A stretch of DNA of 64,000 bases, from NCBI GenBank assembly GCA_902635965.1, contig CACPQA010000007.1, positions 1 to 64,000 of the forward strand, read 5' to 3'. Numbering within the stretch: position 1 is the first letter of the stretch; each line of letters begins with the position of its first letter. The notes under the pieces were generated by a model. That model ran no database searches and had not been told where the DNA came from. It saw nothing but the letters and a program-made list of their open reading frames with translations. The position numbers and the translations under genes are program-made. This DNA is from an uncultured Bacteroidota bacterium. GTDB taxonomy: Bacteria > Bacteroidota > Bacteroidia > Flavobacteriales > Flavobacteriaceae. Shown here piece after piece: positions 36,788 to 44,855 of the stretch.

Positions 36788-36871
36788 GCGCACGTGGCGG
36801 AATTGGTAGACGCGTTAGGTTGAGGGCCTAATGAGAAATATCTCGTGGAAGTTCGAGTCTTCTCGTGCGTA
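36788..36871 (+). tRNA. tRNA-Leu (GAG)
   Basis: This 84-nt gene has a long variable arm, as class II tRNAs do. Acceptor GCGCACG pairs with CGTGCGT (one G-T wobble at the end), the anticodon stem is TTAGG/CCTAA around loop TTGAGGG (anticodon GAG), and the variable arm has TGAGA/TCTCG. The T loop TTCGAGT is intact. It begins eight bases after the second tRNA-Lys, so the three are one transcript. Confidence 0.94.
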
Positions 36872-36899
36872 CTACTTTACCCTTTAAATTTTTTTTGTT

Positions 36900-36907
36900 T
36901 ATATTTG
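36900..36907 (+). promoter_or_regulatory. -7 box before the MerR regulator gene
   Basis: TATATTTG matches TAnnTTTG and ends 25 bases before the regulator's ATG. No good -33 TTG is seen, which fits a regulated promoter. This may be the promoter for the whole carotenoid group, because the genes that follow are closely spaced. Confidence 0.45.
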
Positions 36908-36932
36908 ATTGCTTTTTAATGAGTTATGAAAT

Positions 36933-37853
36933 ATGAAGAAGGTAAAAAGTGATTTCAGCATAAAAAACTTAGAAAATATTTCTGGGATTAAAGCCCATAC
37001 CATAAGAATATGGGAAAAAAGGTATAAGCTTCTTTCACCTGAAAGGACTAATACTAATATAAGAAAATACTCACTCGAGAGTTTGAGAAAGTTACTTAAC
37101 ATAACATTACTATATAAAAAGGGTTTTAAAATTTCGAAAATAGCAAATTTAGAACCACACAATATCCCTTTATTAGTTAGAGAAATCGCTTTAGAAAATA
37201 GTTCGGAAAATATTTCTATAAACGCTCTAAAACTTTCTATGGTCAACTTTGATGTTGGAATGTTTGATGCCAAATACGAAGCTTTGATTAAAAACAATGG
37301 TTTTGAATTTGTTTTCTTCAAAATCTTTGTTCCACTAATGACCGAATTGGGAATTTTGTGGCAAACTGGGGCAATTTGCCCATCACACGAACATTTTGTA
37401 ACAAGCTTAATAAAACAAAAAATTCATATTCAGACTGAAAAATTCCAAAAAAATAAATATTTAACTAGCAGTCCTAAATTTGTAATTTTTTTACCTGACA
37501 ACGAAATCCACGAATTAAGTATTCTTTTCCTTAATTACCTGATTTTAAATAAAGGGTTTCAGACTATTTTTTTAGGGCAATCTATACCTATAGAAAGCTT
37601 AAAAACACTTTTATCACAAAAAGATATTTTACATTTCGTAACCTACATTACTGTCCAACCTTCAAAAAATGATATTTTAAAATTTATAAAATCATTCGAT
37701 GAAAATCTAATCAAAGACTTAGATAATAAGTTATCTGTTTTTGGCCCTATGTTGAAATATATTAACCTAGAAGAGCTTCCAAGTAATATTTTCATCCATC
37801 ATGATCATGAAACTTTTGTCGAACAGTTTCTCAACCAACCTGTTTTTGCATAA
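36933..37853 (+). CDS. MerR-family regulator with B12-binding domain (CarH-like light sensor)
   Basis: The 306-aa protein joins an N-terminal MerR DNA-binding domain (about 9-75, HTIRIWEKRYKLLSPER) to a cobalamin-binding module. A helical part carries Trp143-x9-Glu153-His154, the Wx9EH motif that in CarH packs against adenosylcobalamin and makes it light-sensitive. The Rossmann part has Glu191-x-His193, where the His is the expected cobalt ligand; the Gly usual in ExHxxG is Ser196. It lies just before crtB and crtZ, so it most likely represses carotenoid synthesis in the dark. Confidence is high for family and moderate for light sensing. Confidence 0.9.
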   Translation: MKKVKSDFSIKNLENISGIKAHTIRIWEKRYKLLSPERTNTNIRKYSLESLRKLLNITLLYKKGFKISKIANLEPHNIPLLVREIALENSSENISINALKLSMVNFDVGMFDAKYEALIKNNGFEFVFFKIFVPLMTELGILWQTGAICPSHEHFVTSLIKQKIHIQTEKFQKNKYLTSSPKFVIFLPDNEIHELSILFLNYLILNKGFQTIFLGQSIPIESLKTLLSQKDILHFVTYITVQPSKNDILKFIKSFDENLIKDLDNKLSVFGPMLKYINLEELPSNIFIHHDHETFVEQFLNQPVFA

Positions 37854-37894
37854 TTTTTTTTATTTTTAATAAAGAATTCAAAGTTTTTGGATTA

Positions 37895-38737
37895 ATGAAA
37901 GAACTTTTTGATGTTGTTTCCGAAAAATGTAGTAAAAAGGTTACTAAATCCTATAGTACTTCTTTTTCTATGGCAACAAAAATGTTAGCTTCCTCTATCC
38001 AACAAGATATATACAATATCTACGGTTTTGTCAGGCTATCAGACGAAATTGTAGACTCACTTCATGACTACGACAAGGAGTTGTTATTTAATCGCTTCGA
38101 AGAGGACTTGAAAAATTCAATAAAAGAGAAAATAAGTTTGAATCCAATCCTAAATTCATTTCAACACACTTTTCATAAATATAGTTTTGATATAGAATTG
38201 GTTAATTCATTTATGAAAAGTATGAGATGGGATCTTCACAAGAAAAAATACTCAAATAAGACAGATTACAATGAATATATTTATGGTTCAGCTGACGTAG
38301 TAGGTTTAATGTGTTTAAATGTTTTTGTCGATGGAGATACTAAAAAATATAATGAATTAAAACAGTATGCTATGTCACTTGGCTCTGCTTTTCAAAAAGT
38401 GAATTTTCTTAGAGATGTAAAAAATGATTTTGAAAATCTTAACAGAACATATTTTCCAAAAGTAAATTTTTTTGATTTTTCTGAAAACGATAAAAATAAT
38501 ATAATTACTGAGATTGAAAAAGATTTTAAAAATGGACTGAAAGGTATTTTCCTGCTCCCAAATAACTCAAGATTTGGAGTATACACTGCTTACAAATATT
38601 ATTTTAGTTTACTGAAAAAACTTAAAAAAACACCGTCAAAATTTATACTTTCAACCCGAATTCGAATACCCAATTATGCCAAAATGGGACTTCTCGCAGA
38701 ATCCTATTTTAATTATCATTTTAACACTTATAAATGA
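37895..38737 (+). CDS. crtB: phytoene synthase
   Basis: CrtB joins two geranylgeranyl diphosphates to form phytoene. The 280-aa enzyme has both Asp-rich metal-binding sites: Asp50-x3-Asp54 (RLSDEIVDS) and Asp174-x3-Asp178 (FLRDVKND). The N-terminal SYSTSFSMATKML is typical. It is 41 bases after the regulator and overlaps the hydroxylase by four bases. The phytoene desaturase that normally sits between regulator and crtB in flavobacteria is absent here. Confidence 0.95.
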   Translation: MKELFDVVSEKCSKKVTKSYSTSFSMATKMLASSIQQDIYNIYGFVRLSDEIVDSLHDYDKELLFNRFEEDLKNSIKEKISLNPILNSFQHTFHKYSFDIELVNSFMKSMRWDLHKKKYSNKTDYNEYIYGSADVVGLMCLNVFVDGDTKKYNELKQYAMSLGSAFQKVNFLRDVKNDFENLNRTYFPKVNFFDFSENDKNNIITEIEKDFKNGLKGIFLLPNNSRFGVYTAYKYYFSLLKKLKKTPSKFILSTRIRIPNYAKMGLLAESYFNYHFNTYK

Positions 38738-39189
38738 CTGATATGTGGAATACATTATGGATTTTTATTTTAATATTTACTTTTCTATTTATGGAATTTG
38801 TAGCTTGGTTTTCGCACAAATATATAATGCACGGATTTTTATGGTCTTGGCATAAAGACCATCACAGAAAAGATCACGACTCTTGGTTTGAGAAAAATGA
38901 CTTATTTTTTTTAGTTTATGCTATCCCAAGTATAGTCTTTGTGATATTGTGGGGTGAGTTTTCATTTTGGGCGGGTTTACCAATAGCAATCGGAATTTTT
39001 TGCTACGGCTTTACTTATTTTGTTGTTCATGATATTTTTATTCATAGAAGATTTAAAATATTTAGAAATATTGACAATAAGTATGCAAAAGGGATTAGAA
39101 GAGCACATAAAATTCACCACAAAAATATAAATAAAAACGGAGGGGTATGCTTTGGAATGCTCTTTGTGCCAAGAAAGTATTTTCAATAA
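38734..39189 (+). CDS. crtZ: beta-carotene hydroxylase
   Basis: CrtZ adds hydroxyl groups to beta-ionone rings to make zeaxanthin. The 151-aa membrane protein has the four histidine clusters of the family: HKYIMHG, HKDHHR, HDIFIHRRF and HKIHHKN, which bind two irons. Several hydrophobic segments are present, as expected. Its start overlaps the crtB stop. It is convergent with surA-like, five bases apart. No lycopene cyclase is next to it. Confidence 0.93.
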   Translation: MTDMWNTLWIFILIFTFLFMEFVAWFSHKYIMHGFLWSWHKDHHRKDHDSWFEKNDLFFLVYAIPSIVFVILWGEFSFWAGLPIAIGIFCYGFTYFVVHDIFIHRRFKIFRNIDNKYAKGIRRAHKIHHKNINKNGGVCFGMLFVPRKYFQ

Positions 39190-39194
39190 AACAT

Positions 39195-40583
39195 TTATTG
39201 TTTAGTCCAATTATTTGAGAAATTACAGCTTCGGAAAGATTTATTTACATTAACAAAAGTTTCATCAATTTTTAATTTTAGCCATTTTTTTATAGCTTTT
39301 AATTGCTTATCCTTTAACGCCAAATCTTTAATTTTAGTGAAATCCGAAGAAAAATTTGCTACATGCTCTTCAAATCTTTTAGATACCATAATAATTTTAT
39401 ACTTTTTTAATCCAGATCGGTCGGTCTCAAGTAGTGGAAGTGAAATTTTACCCTCATCTAAATTTTTAACTTGGTTATAAAGCTTTGGATCCATTTTTGT
39501 TAACTCAAAACGCGTGTCTCCTGTCACTGGATTTACAAGTTTTCCACCATTATTTCTAGTTTCTTTATCATAAGAAAAATTAAATGCTGCGTCTTTAAAC
39601 TCAATTTCATTATCTACAATCCTTTTTCTTATCGTATCTAACAATTTTTTAGACTCCATAAGTTTTGATTCACTAACATTAGGAGTAATTAATATATGTC
39701 TAATATCCACTTGTTGACCCCTGATTTTTTCAACAGTTAAAATATGCCATCCAAAGTCAGTTTTGAAAGGAGCAGAAATTTCTCCCTCTTCAAGACTGAA
39801 CGCAACATCTCTAAATTCTTTTACCATTCTGGGTCTTTTTCTATGTAGAGTATATTTTCCGCCATTTGCTCTAGATCCAGGATCCTGGGAATATAAAATA
39901 GCTTTAGATGCAAAACTTAAACCTTTTTCTTCAACATCATTCTTGAAGGAATTTAATAAATTAATGACCCTTTTTTTTTCATCTTCACTTACAGTGGGTT
40001 CTATTACTATTTGTGATATTTCCAACTCAGTTCCAAAGATTGGCAAATCAGTCAAAGGTATTGACTCGAAAAATAGCTTAACTTCTTCAGGTGTAACTTC
40101 CACATCATCTACTATTTTAGATTGCATAAGCTGTGACAGTTTTTGAATTTTATTCAACTGATATAACTCTTCACGAAAGGACAACTCATCCTTTTTATTG
40201 TAGAATTCTAGAACTTTCTCTAAGCTACCAAGCTGCTCTGTAAAGTACTCAATGCTTTGATCAACATATGAATAAATTTCCGTATCACTTACTTCTAAGC
40301 TATCTTGAATTGCATGGTGCGCATATAATTTATCTTCCATTAATTTACCAAGAAGTTCACATCTACTTACATTTTTTGTAGAAATACCTTGAGATTCCAT
40401 TTCTGAAAAAGTTTTATCAATGTCCGAATCTAGAATAACGTAATCCCCTATGACTGAAGCAACTCCGTCAAGTTTAAACCTAAAGGCTTTTTGGCTAAAT
40501 AAGTTTTGATTTAGGCAAAGTAAAATAAAAATAAGATTAAAAAAATTAAGGAAAGATTTCAAATTTGTTGGTTTGTATTGCAT
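39195..40583 (-). CDS. SurA-like periplasmic peptidyl-prolyl isomerase
   Basis: This 462-aa secreted chaperone has a signal peptide (about 1-31), an N-terminal helical chaperone region, and two PpiC/parvulin domains (about 180-285 and 290-400), shown by GWHILTVEKIRGQQVDIRHILI. Such proteins escort outer-membrane barrels to the BAM complex. Its start overlaps the end of the neighbouring foldase-like gene by 38 bases. The order guaB, foldase, surA is common in flavobacteria. Confidence 0.9.
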   Translation of the reverse strand: MQYKPTNLKSFLNFFNLIFILLCLNQNLFSQKAFRFKLDGVASVIGDYVILDSDIDKTFSEMESQGISTKNVSRCELLGKLMEDKLYAHHAIQDSLEVSDTEIYSYVDQSIEYFTEQLGSLEKVLEFYNKKDELSFREELYQLNKIQKLSQLMQSKIVDDVEVTPEEVKLFFESIPLTDLPIFGTELEISQIVIEPTVSEDEKKRVINLLNSFKNDVEEKGLSFASKAILYSQDPGSRANGGKYTLHRKRPRMVKEFRDVAFSLEEGEISAPFKTDFGWHILTVEKIRGQQVDIRHILITPNVSESKLMESKKLLDTIRKRIVDNEIEFKDAAFNFSYDKETRNNGGKLVNPVTGDTRFELTKMDPKLYNQVKNLDEGKISLPLLETDRSGLKKYKIIMVSKRFEEHVANFSSDFTKIKDLALKDKQLKAIKKWLKLKIDETFVNVNKSFRSCNFSNNWTKQ

Positions 40584-41385
40584 CGTCTAAAATTTCTTTA
40601 TCAAAATCTTTAAAAAAAATTAATTTTTTTTGATTAATTAATATTCTCTCTATATTACCTTCAACGACATCGTATGGGGCGATCGAGTTATATTTTTTAT
40701 AATCAAAAACTTTTAACAAATATACTTGTAAAGAATCCTTCAAAACAAAAAAATTTTTTTTATTTAAATTAAGTTCCTTTGTTAATATATTTTGAAATGG
40801 AATTTTTTGTATCAAATTATTTTTGTCTATCCAAAGCGGTTTATCCAAATGGAAACTATTAAATTGATAACTAAGAGAATCTAAAAAAAAAAGATCTTTA
40901 TCTGAAAAATTTCTCAATCTGGATTTAATTAATTTTAAATTATTGTTGCTTTCTGGTAAAATTATGTATGCTACATTGTAAAAATCACGTTTTAATCTGA
41001 AATTATTTTTATTTTTTTCATAGTATTCAATTTTTTCCAAACTATCAATCTTGTAGTTAAAATTTGATTTGGATAAGAAATTTCTATAAGTGTTAGCCCA
41101 TAATTGGAGTTTGTAGTTCTCAACCATTTCAGTTAGTTTTTGCTGGATTGAATCATGAAGGTGTAAAAGCGATTGATTATAAACAAGTTTATTGATTGCC
41201 CAATTACGAATGATTGATTTCGAAATAATTATACTGTCCTCATAAGATGATTCAGAATTAATTTCATCATCAAAGTCAGATTGGTATAAAAAGCTTGAAT
41301 TAACCCTAGCAACCTTTTTTCTTTTTTCGGTTTGCTGAAAATTTTTACAACTGTTTAATAAAATTAACAGAATTAGTAGCCTCAT
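40546..41385 (-). CDS. foldase-like lipoprotein (PpiC/SurA N-domain relative)
   Basis: This protein is 279 aa from the ATG at 41385, which gives a compact lipoprotein signal ending at Cys13 (LILLNSC). An earlier in-frame ATG at 41406 is possible but less likely. The rest is charged and helical with a segment that looks like a degenerate parvulin region. I see no clear active-site signature, so a holdase or a worn isomerase is likely. It overlaps surA by 38 bases, which is unusually long and may mean tight coupling. Confidence 0.7.
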   Translation of the reverse strand: MRLLILLILLNSCKNFQQTEKRKKVARVNSSFLYQSDFDDEINSESSYEDSIIISKSIIRNWAINKLVYNQSLLHLHDSIQQKLTEMVENYKLQLWANTYRNFLSKSNFNYKIDSLEKIEYYEKNKNNFRLKRDFYNVAYIILPESNNNLKLIKSRLRNFSDKDLFFLDSLSYQFNSFHLDKPLWIDKNNLIQKIPFQNILTKELNLNKKNFFVLKDSLQVYLLKVFDYKKYNSIAPYDVVEGNIERILINQKKLIFFKDFDKEILDDAIQTNKFEIFP

Positions 41386-41510
41386 TTCTAAATATTTATC
41401 AAACATAAAAAAAATAAATAACAGAATTTTTTAAATATTAATTAAATACTTGAACTAAGAGAGTTTTTTTTAATTTATAATATTGTCATAACTTGCCCTA
41501 AATTTACTAA

Positions 41511-41855
41511 ATGCGTCATTTTGTTCAGATAATTATAATTTCCATTTTTTTTAATCCTGATTTTAATATTTCTTATGCTAAAGATCGAATTAAATTTTCA
41601 TCCATAGCATTCTTGGATTCTGGACAGAAATCCAAAGCCAAACTATTTTATAAAGACGGTTTTTTAAGTATAAATGGATTGACTGGTAGTGCTAATCTTA
41701 CTATTTACAGCATAATTGGTAATGAAATTGCATTTTTTCCAAATATAGATTTAAAAAATTTTAAAGAATCTATCCTTTTGCAAAAAGAAACGATGTACAT
41801 AGCTAGAATTGAATCCACAAATACAGTTTTTACTTACAAATTTTTTACTCGATAA
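41511..41855 (+). CDS. small secreted protein made mainly of a T9SS-like sorting domain
   Basis: The 114-aa protein has an N-terminal signal peptide (about 1-23) and a short linker. The last 65 residues (SINGLTGSANLTIYSIIGNEI through YIARIESTNTVFTYKFF) follow the strand pattern of type IX secretion C-terminal signals: a Leu-x-Ile-Tyr-Ser-Ile-x-Gly strand, then a Tyr-Ile-Ala-Arg-Ile strand and a final basic strand. There is almost no cargo in front of it. It could be a substrate, a regulator or a relic of a larger protein. It is convergent with guaB, one base apart. Confidence 0.6.
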   Translation: MRHFVQIIIISIFFNPDFNISYAKDRIKFSSIAFLDSGQKSKAKLFYKDGFLSINGLTGSANLTIYSIIGNEIAFFPNIDLKNFKESILLQKETMYIARIESTNTVFTYKFFTR

Positions 41856-41856
41856 A

Positions 41857-43329
41857 CTACCTAGAATAATTTGGGGCCTCTTTTGTGATCTCTATATTAT
41901 GAGGATGACTTTCTGTTATTCCAGCTGATGTAATTCTAACGAACTCGCTTTTGGTTTTTAACTCATTTATATTTTTTGTACCACAATAACCCATACCTGC
42001 TCTGAGTCCACCCATTAGTTGTTGAATACTCTCATAAATTTCACCTTTGTAAGGTACTCTTCCCTCAATTCCTTCTGGAACAAGTTTTTTTATATCATCC
42101 TCAACATCTTGAAAATATCGATCTTTACTACCCTTCTTCATTGCCCCAACACTACCCATACCTCTGTAAGATTTAAATTTTCTTCCTTCATATATGATAG
42201 TCTCTCCAGGAGATTCTTTTGTTCCAGCGAAAAGGGAGCCAAGCATTACGCAATCTGCACCAGCAGCTATTGCTTTTGGTAAATCACCAGTGTAACGTAT
42301 TCCTCCATCTGCAATTACCGGTATACCTGTTCCTTTAATTGCACTTGAAACAGACATTATCGCAGATAACTGGGGATATCCAACACCAGCAATAATTCTA
42401 GTTGTACATATTGAACCCGGACCTATGCCTACTTTGATAGCGTCAGCACCCAGATCAACTAAAAACTTAGCAGCTTCACCAGTTGCAATATTTCCAACTA
42501 TTACATCTAAATCTGAAAAGGAATTTTTAATTTCTTTTAATATTTGAGCCACCCTTTTTGAATGTGCATGTGCTGTGTCAATAACAACAGAGTCAACACC
42601 CGCAGCAACTAATGCTTGAGTTCTCTCAATAACGTCATTAGTTACACCTACAGCAGCAGCTAAACGAAGCCTTCCGTAAATATCTTTATTGGAGGTAGGT
42701 TTGGTAGTTTGCTTGGTTATATCCCTGTACGTAATTAAACCAATCAATTTGTATGATTGATCAACCACTGGTAATTTTTCGATTTTGTGCTTCTGTAAAA
42801 TTTCTTCTGCATCTTTTAAAGAAGTGTTTGGATTAACTGTGATAAGGTTTTTAGATGTCATTACTTCTTTTATCGATTTTTTACCATCCTTTTCGAAGCG
42901 TAAATCCCTATTCGTTACAATACCACACAGTTTTCCACTTTTACTCACTATTGGTATTCCTCCAATGTTGTTTTTTTTCATGGATTCTTTAGCATCAGAT
43001 ACTTTTCCTTCTAAAGAAAGGGTTACAGGGTCAAGTATCATACCTGATTCAGCTCTTTTAACAAATCTAACCTTATCGGCTTGCTTTGCTATTGACATAT
43101 TTTTATGTAAAACACCTATACCGCCCTCTCGAGCAAGTGCAATTGCCATTTGACTTTCCGTGACAGTATCCATTGCCGAGGAAATAACAGGTATATTTAG
43201 GGGAATATTTTTAGAAAACATAGTTTTAACATCTACCTCTCTAGGTAATACTTCAGAGTACTTTGGCACAAGTAATACATCGTCAAATGTAAGACCCTCT
43301 TCGATTTTGCTATGCTTTCTGGTATTCAT
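41857..43329 (-). CDS. guaB: IMP dehydrogenase
   Basis: GuaB oxidises IMP to XMP, the committed step to GMP. The 490-aa protein has the [15 protein letters not shown] start, two CBS domains (about 90-205), and the active-site loop GPGSICTTR with the catalytic Cys near residue 304, followed by [10 protein letters not shown] and [10 protein letters not shown]. An upstream in-frame ATG at 43356 would add nine hydrophobic residues and is less plausible; I chose 43329. The 83-base gap to the LysE gene has no clear promoter. Confidence 0.96.
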   Translation of the reverse strand: MNTRKHSKIEEGLTFDDVLLVPKYSEVLPREVDVKTMFSKNIPLNIPVISSAMDTVTESQMAIALAREGGIGVLHKNMSIAKQADKVRFVKRAESGMILDPVTLSLEGKVSDAKESMKKNNIGGIPIVSKSGKLCGIVTNRDLRFEKDGKKSIKEVMTSKNLITVNPNTSLKDAEEILQKHKIEKLPVVDQSYKLIGLITYRDITKQTTKPTSNKDIYGRLRLAAAVGVTNDVIERTQALVAAGVDSVVIDTAHAHSKRVAQILKEIKNSFSDLDVIVGNIATGEAAKFLVDLGADAIKVGIGPGSICTTRIIAGVGYPQLSAIMSVSSAIKGTGIPVIADGGIRYTGDLPKAIAAGADCVMLGSLFAGTKESPGETIIYEGRKFKSYRGMGSVGAMKKGSKDRYFQDVEDDIKKLVPEGIEGRVPYKGEIYESIQQLMGGLRAGMGYCGTKNINELKTKSEFVRITSAGITESHPHNIEITKEAPNYSR

Positions 43330-43439
43330 CGCAACTAAAAAAAAAAATAGTTGCAAGCAAATTTATTAAAAAAACATTGAAATTCAGTTCTCTGCTCAAT
43401 CTTTCTTAATCCTTATCAAGTTTAAAACCAGTGGTTAAA

Positions 43440-44033
43440 CTAAGAAAATAATATATACATGGCTAAGAAAATTAAAATTAACCCGTTTAGTGGTTTTAAA
43501 AATTTTAATTTCAGATTACTTGAAGCTCTAGATGAAAAGTATGCTGTTAGTGAAAAGACGACAAAAACCTGAATAATAAAAATTGAACACAAAATGATAT
43601 ATTGAAATGGTTCCTTAATTTCTGTACTAAACAAGAAATTAGGAAAAAAAAGCCAAAAAAATAGACCAACCTTAGGATTTGTTATATTCATAATAATTCC
43701 TTGTTTAAATAAATTTTTTGAGCTATTTAAATTTGCTTCACTTTGATTTTGAACAAAAACAAAGTAAAGTTCTACTATACCTTGATACAAAAAATATGTA
43801 AATCCAATTATTTTAATATATGATAAAATTATTTGCGAGTTAGAAAAAAAATTTGACCATCCAAAAATCAATATAACTGAATGAAACAAAAGTCCAGTTA
43901 TTAAACCCATTATAAATTTTATAGAAGAACTCAATCCTTTCTGAAGACTGTATGAAATAACTATTATTATATCTGGTCCTGGAGACAATGTAATCAGAAT
44001 AGATGCTACTATAAAAGTTAATAATTCTTGCAT
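43440..44033 (-). CDS. LysE/RhtB family exporter
   Basis: This 197-aa inner-membrane protein has six predicted helices. The N-terminal ILITLSPGPDIIIVISYSLQKGLSSS is the LysE/RhtB signature (SPGPD). Members export amino acids or homoserine lactones; the substrate is not predictable. It is divergent from the DUF3050 gene across 57 bases and is not coupled to guaB, which lies downstream on the same strand. Confidence 0.92.
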   Translation of the reverse strand: MQELLTFIVASILITLSPGPDIIIVISYSLQKGLSSSIKFIMGLITGLLFHSVILIFGWSNFFSNSQIILSYIKIIGFTYFLYQGIVELYFVFVQNQSEANLNSSKNLFKQGIIMNITNPKVGLFFWLFFPNFLFSTEIKEPFQYIILCSIFIIQVFVVFSLTAYFSSRASSNLKLKFLKPLNGLILIFLAMYILFS

Positions 44034-44077
44034 TGATTTTCAATATAATTATAATTTTAGGATTTTAGCTTTTCAAC

Positions 44078-44085
44078 TATATTTG
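44078..44085 (+). promoter_or_regulatory. -7 box directly before the DUF3050 gene
   Basis: TATATTTG matches TAnnTTTG and ends five bases before the ATG. Transcription would begin at or next to the start codon, so the mRNA may be leaderless. No -33 TTG is evident. Confidence 0.45.
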
Positions 44086-44090
44086 CACAT

Positions 44091-44855
44091 ATGGATAAAA
44101 ACTCCGTTTTTTTTGATGATGATTTGAATTATTTAAGAAAATCTTTAATTGAGCATCCCTTGTATAATTCTATGGAGAATCTGAGTGATATTAAAAAATT
44201 TATGGAGGTTCATGTTTATGCTGTTTGGGATTTTATGTCGTTAGTAAAAAATCTTCAAATGAATCTAACATGCATTAGTACGCCCTGGATTCCATCTGAA
44301 AATAGTTTAACAGCCAGGCTCATAAATGAAATTGTTATGGGGGAAGAAACCGATATAGACAAAAATGAAGTTGCCAAAAGTCATTTCGAAATGTACTTAG
44401 ATTCAATGAATGAAATTGGTGCAAATACAAATAAAATAGGGGATTTAATTGAGCTCGTTAAACAAGGAAAAGATATTTTTAATATTATTCAAAACCAAGA
44501 TATTTCAGACGAAATCAAAGATTTTTTAAATTTTACATTTTCTGTAATAAAAAATAATAAAGTACATGTTACTGCAGCAGTTTTTACTTTTGGAAGGGAA
44601 GATTTGATTCCAAATATGTTTATTGAGATTGTTAGGAAAATCAAATTAGAAAATAAATCTGTTGAAAGCCTAATTTATTATCTTGAGAGACATATTGAGA
44701 TGGACGGCGATCATCATGGGCCAATGGCAATGAATATGATTGAATCTTTATGTGAAAACAACGATAATAAAATTAAAGAGGCTTTAGATTCATCCAAATT
44801 AGCCCTTAAGAAAAGAATCAAATTATGGGACCACATATACCAACAAATAAAGTGA
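44091..44855 (+). CDS. DUF3050 family protein (haem-oxygenase-like fold)
   Basis: The 254-aa protein is soluble and helical. Sequence features such as HPLYNSM near residue 22, FMEVHVYAVWDFMSLVK near residue 37 and the C-terminal RHIEMDGDHHGPMAMNMI near residue 200 match DUF3050, whose fold resembles haem oxygenase-like diiron proteins. The His/Asp/Glu positions in those segments could bind metal. The role is unknown. It couples by a GTGA overlap with the M28 peptidase gene. Confidence 0.85.
   Translation: MDKNSVFFDDDLNYLRKSLIEHPLYNSMENLSDIKKFMEVHVYAVWDFMSLVKNLQMNLTCISTPWIPSENSLTARLINEIVMGEETDIDKNEVAKSHFEMYLDSMNEIGANTNKIGDLIELVKQGKDIFNIIQNQDISDEIKDFLNFTFSVIKNNKVHVTAAVFTFGREDLIPNMFIEIVRKIKLENKSVESLIYYLERHIEMDGDHHGPMAMNMIESLCENNDNKIKEALDSSKLALKKRIKLWDHIYQQIK

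Noticed and set aside
36603-36871. tRNA cluster as a possible integration site
   Set aside because: No integrase, no repeated tRNA 3' end downstream and no foreign genes next to it; the second tRNA-Lys is a complete gene.
43419-43442. Hairpin-like repeat at the end of the LysE gene
   Set aside because: The stem has a two-base bulge and no T-run follows on either strand, so it is not called a terminator.
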